Below, piece by piece: positions 7,089 through 8,477 of a DNA stretch of 8,477 bases. The notes under the pieces were generated by a model, which saw only the letters and a program-made list of their open reading frames with translations, was not told the DNA's origin and did no database searches. This stretch comes from Sulfurihydrogenibium yellowstonense SS-5 (GTDB taxonomy: Bacteria; Aquificota; Aquificia; Aquificales; Hydrogenothermaceae), in NCBI RefSeq assembly GCF_000173615.1, contig NZ_ABZS01000063.1, positions 1 through 8,477 on the forward strand, read 5' to 3'. A program made the position numbers and the translations under genes. Every line of letters starts with the position of its first letter. Positions within the stretch are counted from its first letter, which is position 1.

Positions 7089-8330
7089 TTAAAATGGACT
7101 TCTTAAAATCTCTTCATTTAACTTTATAGGAACTTCAATATATTCATCTCTGTTATAGTGAAAGACTTTTATCGGTAAAAAGTAGCCAAGAGCCATACCA
7201 AGAGCAAGCATTATCGCAACAGGTGCCGAAAATACCATATAGTTTTCTTTTTGCTTATTATCATCTATTGCCGTGTAAATCTCAGAAACGATACTACTCC
7301 AATCTCCAATCTCTAAATTGCCCTGATGCTCTTTACTTTGTATTATCAACTCCCCTTTAGCTCCTAACTTTTCTTTAAGCTCTAATCCTTTTTCTATCGG
7401 ATTATGGCTTGCAAGATAAATAATTACCATCAACGGATCTTGTATATTTTTATTAACAGAAATTTTTTCAAATTCTGACTTTTTCTCTTTTATCTTTCTT
7501 GGATTATCTGTTAAGTCTATAACTTTGTGATATTCTTTTTGATAATGATAGATTATGCTTGCCTGTCTGTTTCCAAGGATAACACCAAAATACAATGCCA
7601 ATGTAGATATTCCCGCTGAGACATTTAGAACTACTTTATTGTGATCTTTTATTACCCCTTCTAATGTCAAAAGTTTACTTACTTTCTCTCTAAACTCGTT
7701 TAAAATTCTTATAAGCTCTTCTCTGTTTGAAAAATCTACACTTGGTGTTATTAGATACATGTCTTGGTCTTCTAATCTGTAGAATTTCCTTAGATTTTCT
7801 AATTTGAAATACTTAAATCTTTCATCTTTCTTGATTGCATCTTCCATTTGTTTTAGAGATTGTAAAGCTAACTCTGGTTTATTTATATGTATAAATATTA
7901 CAGGCAAATGCTCTGGATTAAGCCAAAAGTTAAGCTCTTCTACGTTCTCTATGTCTTCCGGAGTTATTAAAACTTTTTTAGCTTTTTCAGTTATTTCTTT
8001 CTTTTCTTCTATATGATTAACCGGTATTATAAATCCATTTGATGAAACTCCTCCTGTAAAAGCAACATTATCTAAAATTTCTTTTTCTTTTGCTATCAAA
8101 CCTGCTGTAACGGCTAATTGGTAAGATTTTCCGCTAAAAATGTTGTCAAAAATCACAAAAAAGTTTTTATTTGTAGCTTCTTTTATAGTCTCTAAATCTT
8201 GCTTATTAATAAAAGTGTTTAGCGTGAAAGTTTGGTTTGATAAAGGTATTATTAATGCTTTATTTAATCTTGATTCTTCAGGGTTTTCTATATTGTAGGT
8301 AGGGAAATATACTTCTTTAAATGGGATTTC
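7089..8330 (-). CDS. calpL: SAVED-Lon protease (CalpL-like), cyclic oligoadenylate-activated; 3' part of an apparently frameshifted gene
   Basis: The frame is open for 413 codons from 8330. A GTG at 8156 is the first usual start, but it has no ribosome binding site and would remove the front half of the protease fold, so true coding begins further upstream. Counting from that GTG: FDNIFSGKSYQLAVTAGL (3-20) matches the Lon serine region (Lon: DGPSAG), with Ser11 as nucleophile. NVAFTGGVSSNGFIIPVNHI (30-49) then EEKKEITEKA matches the Lon 'TGEV..RGRVLPIGGLKEK' strand-loop, with Lys52 or Lys53 as catalytic lysine, followed by KKVLITPEDIENVEEL (60-75). From about 82 onward is a SAVED sensor made of two CARF-like halves: KVVLNVSAGISTLALYFGVI (174-193) and MVFSAPVAIMLALGMALGYF (307-326) then FHYNRDEYIEVPIKL. 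CalpL of Sulfurihydrogenibium binds cA4, oligomerises and cleaves the anti-sigma CalpT to release the sigma factor CalpS. The same role is inferred here; neither partner is in the window. Confidence 0.85.
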   Translation of the reverse strand, partial: EIPFKEVYFPTYNIENPEESRLNKALIIPLSNQTFTLNTFINKQDLETIKEATNKNFFVIFDNIFSGKSYQLAVTAGLIAKEKEILDNVAFTGGVSSNGFIIPVNHIEEKKEITEKAKKVLITPEDIENVEELNFWLNPEHLPVIFIHINKPELALQSLKQMEDAIKKDERFKYFKLENLRKFYRLEDQDMYLITPSVDFSNREELIRILNEFREKVSKLLTLEGVIKDHNKVVLNVSAGISTLALYFGVILGNRQASIIYHYQKEYHKVIDLTDNPRKIKEKKSEFEKISVNKNIQDPLMVIIYLASHNPIEKGLELKEKLGAKGELIIQSKEHQGNLEIGDWSSIVSEIYTAIDDNKQKENYMVFSAPVAIMLALGMALGYFLPIKVFHYNRDEYIEVPIKLNEEILRSPF

Positions 8331-8477
8331 TTATTATTTCTATGGCTGTTTGCTGGTCAAGGTTTAGGGTTTTTGTAAGCAGTTCAAAATTTAAATATTT
8401 CTTTTCTGTTAGCAGTAATTTTATTATCTCATATTTTGCTTGCGTGATTTCAACATCCGCATCTTGCTCAAGTAGTA
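8317..8477 (-). CDS. Probable N-terminal segment of the SAVED-Lon protease, separated by a frame change (5' end off window)
   Basis: An open frame enters from the right edge and encodes 52 residues, ending at TAA 8319-8317. The segment AKYEIIKLLLTEKKYLNFEL (13-32), then LTKTLNLDQQTAIEIIRNPI, looks like a small helix-turn-helix or winged-helix unit, but this is pattern only. It is in a different frame from the protease part, and the two open frames overlap at 8330-8320. A +1 shift at the CCC codon (8325-8323) would give ...EIIRNPFKEVYFPTYN, a smooth continuation. The protease needs more sequence upstream and no start with a ribosome binding site exists in its own frame, so both pieces most likely form one gene. 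The alternative is the C-terminus of a separate upstream gene, for example a regulatory partner, with the protease using a rare start. Confidence 0.6.
   Translation of the reverse strand, partial: LLEQDADVEITQAKYEIIKLLLTEKKYLNFELLTKTLNLDQQTAIEIIRNPI

Larger units (their letters stand above)
194..8477 (-). other. Type III-B (Cmr) CRISPR effector operon with flanking cyclic oligoadenylate sensors
   Basis: Eight adjacent genes run in one direction: SAVED-Lon, cmr1 to cmr6, and the TM-CARF gene. The largest gap is 25 nt (SAVED-Lon to cmr1). The other junctions are overlaps of 8, 14, 1, 8 and 8 nt or a 3-nt gap, leaving no room for internal terminators or stand-alone promoters. Most ribosome binding sites lie inside the upstream gene's last codons. 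The promoter is therefore expected beyond the right edge. The DUF996-like gene after 194 may be a ninth member. No array, cas6 or adaptation gene is present, so crRNAs must come from another locus. Confidence 0.85.

Noticed and set aside
108..8016. About ten plus-strand open frames of 60-120 codons, for example 4009-4323, 5807-6121 and 6747-7106
   Set aside because: All lie antisense to confidently identified genes, have Ser/Phe/Leu-rich low-complexity translations typical of reverse-strand reading of AT-rich genes, and lack recognisable domains.
8154..8156. GTG as the true start of the protease gene
   Set aside because: No ribosome binding site precedes it, 58 in-frame codons of plausible protein lie upstream, and starting here would delete the front half of the Lon protease fold.

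Overview
The window is AT-rich (about one third G+C by eye). Every supportable gene lies on the minus strand, so transcription runs from the right end to the left end. The proteins are rich in Lys, Glu and Ile, and genes abut or overlap with almost no spacer. Together with a SAVED-Lon protease beside a cmr locus, this suggests a thermophilic bacterium of the Aquificota, most likely Sulfurihydrogenibium or a close relative. That assignment is an inference from composition and gene content.

Layout in transcription order. (i) 8477 to 7089: a gene for a cyclic-oligoadenylate-activated protease with a Lon-type Ser/Lys protease domain and a C-terminal SAVED sensor, resembling CalpL. Its reading frame appears broken near 8320-8330, and its 5' end lies off the window. 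(ii) 7063 to 1212: a complete, collinear type III-B effector set, cmr1-cmr2(cas10)-cmr3-cmr4-cmr5-cmr6. Cmr2 keeps the GGDD cyclase motif and a four-cysteine zinc site but has no N-terminal HD nuclease domain. Cmr4 keeps the aspartate used for target-RNA cleavage. (iii) 1219 to 194: a membrane protein with four predicted transmembrane helices followed by a cytoplasmic CARF-like domain. Its start codon overlaps the cmr6 stop by 8 nt. (iv) 166 to 1: the start of a small membrane protein resembling DUF996, with a strong ribosome binding site 27 nt after the previous stop.

How it probably works: the Cmr complex binds viral transcripts through crRNA, Cmr4 cuts the RNA, and Cmr2 makes cyclic oligoadenylate. 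Without an HD domain, defence would depend on that second messenger. Two sensors flank the complex in one operon: the SAVED-Lon protease (in the known CalpL system it cleaves the anti-sigma CalpT to free the sigma factor CalpS) and the CARF membrane protein, whose architecture predicts an effect on the membrane. One messenger may therefore drive both a proteolytic/transcriptional arm and a membrane arm.

No CRISPR array, cas6, adaptation genes, calpT/calpS, tRNA, rRNA, insertion sequence or terminator is visible. There is no gene-free stretch longer than about 30 bases.
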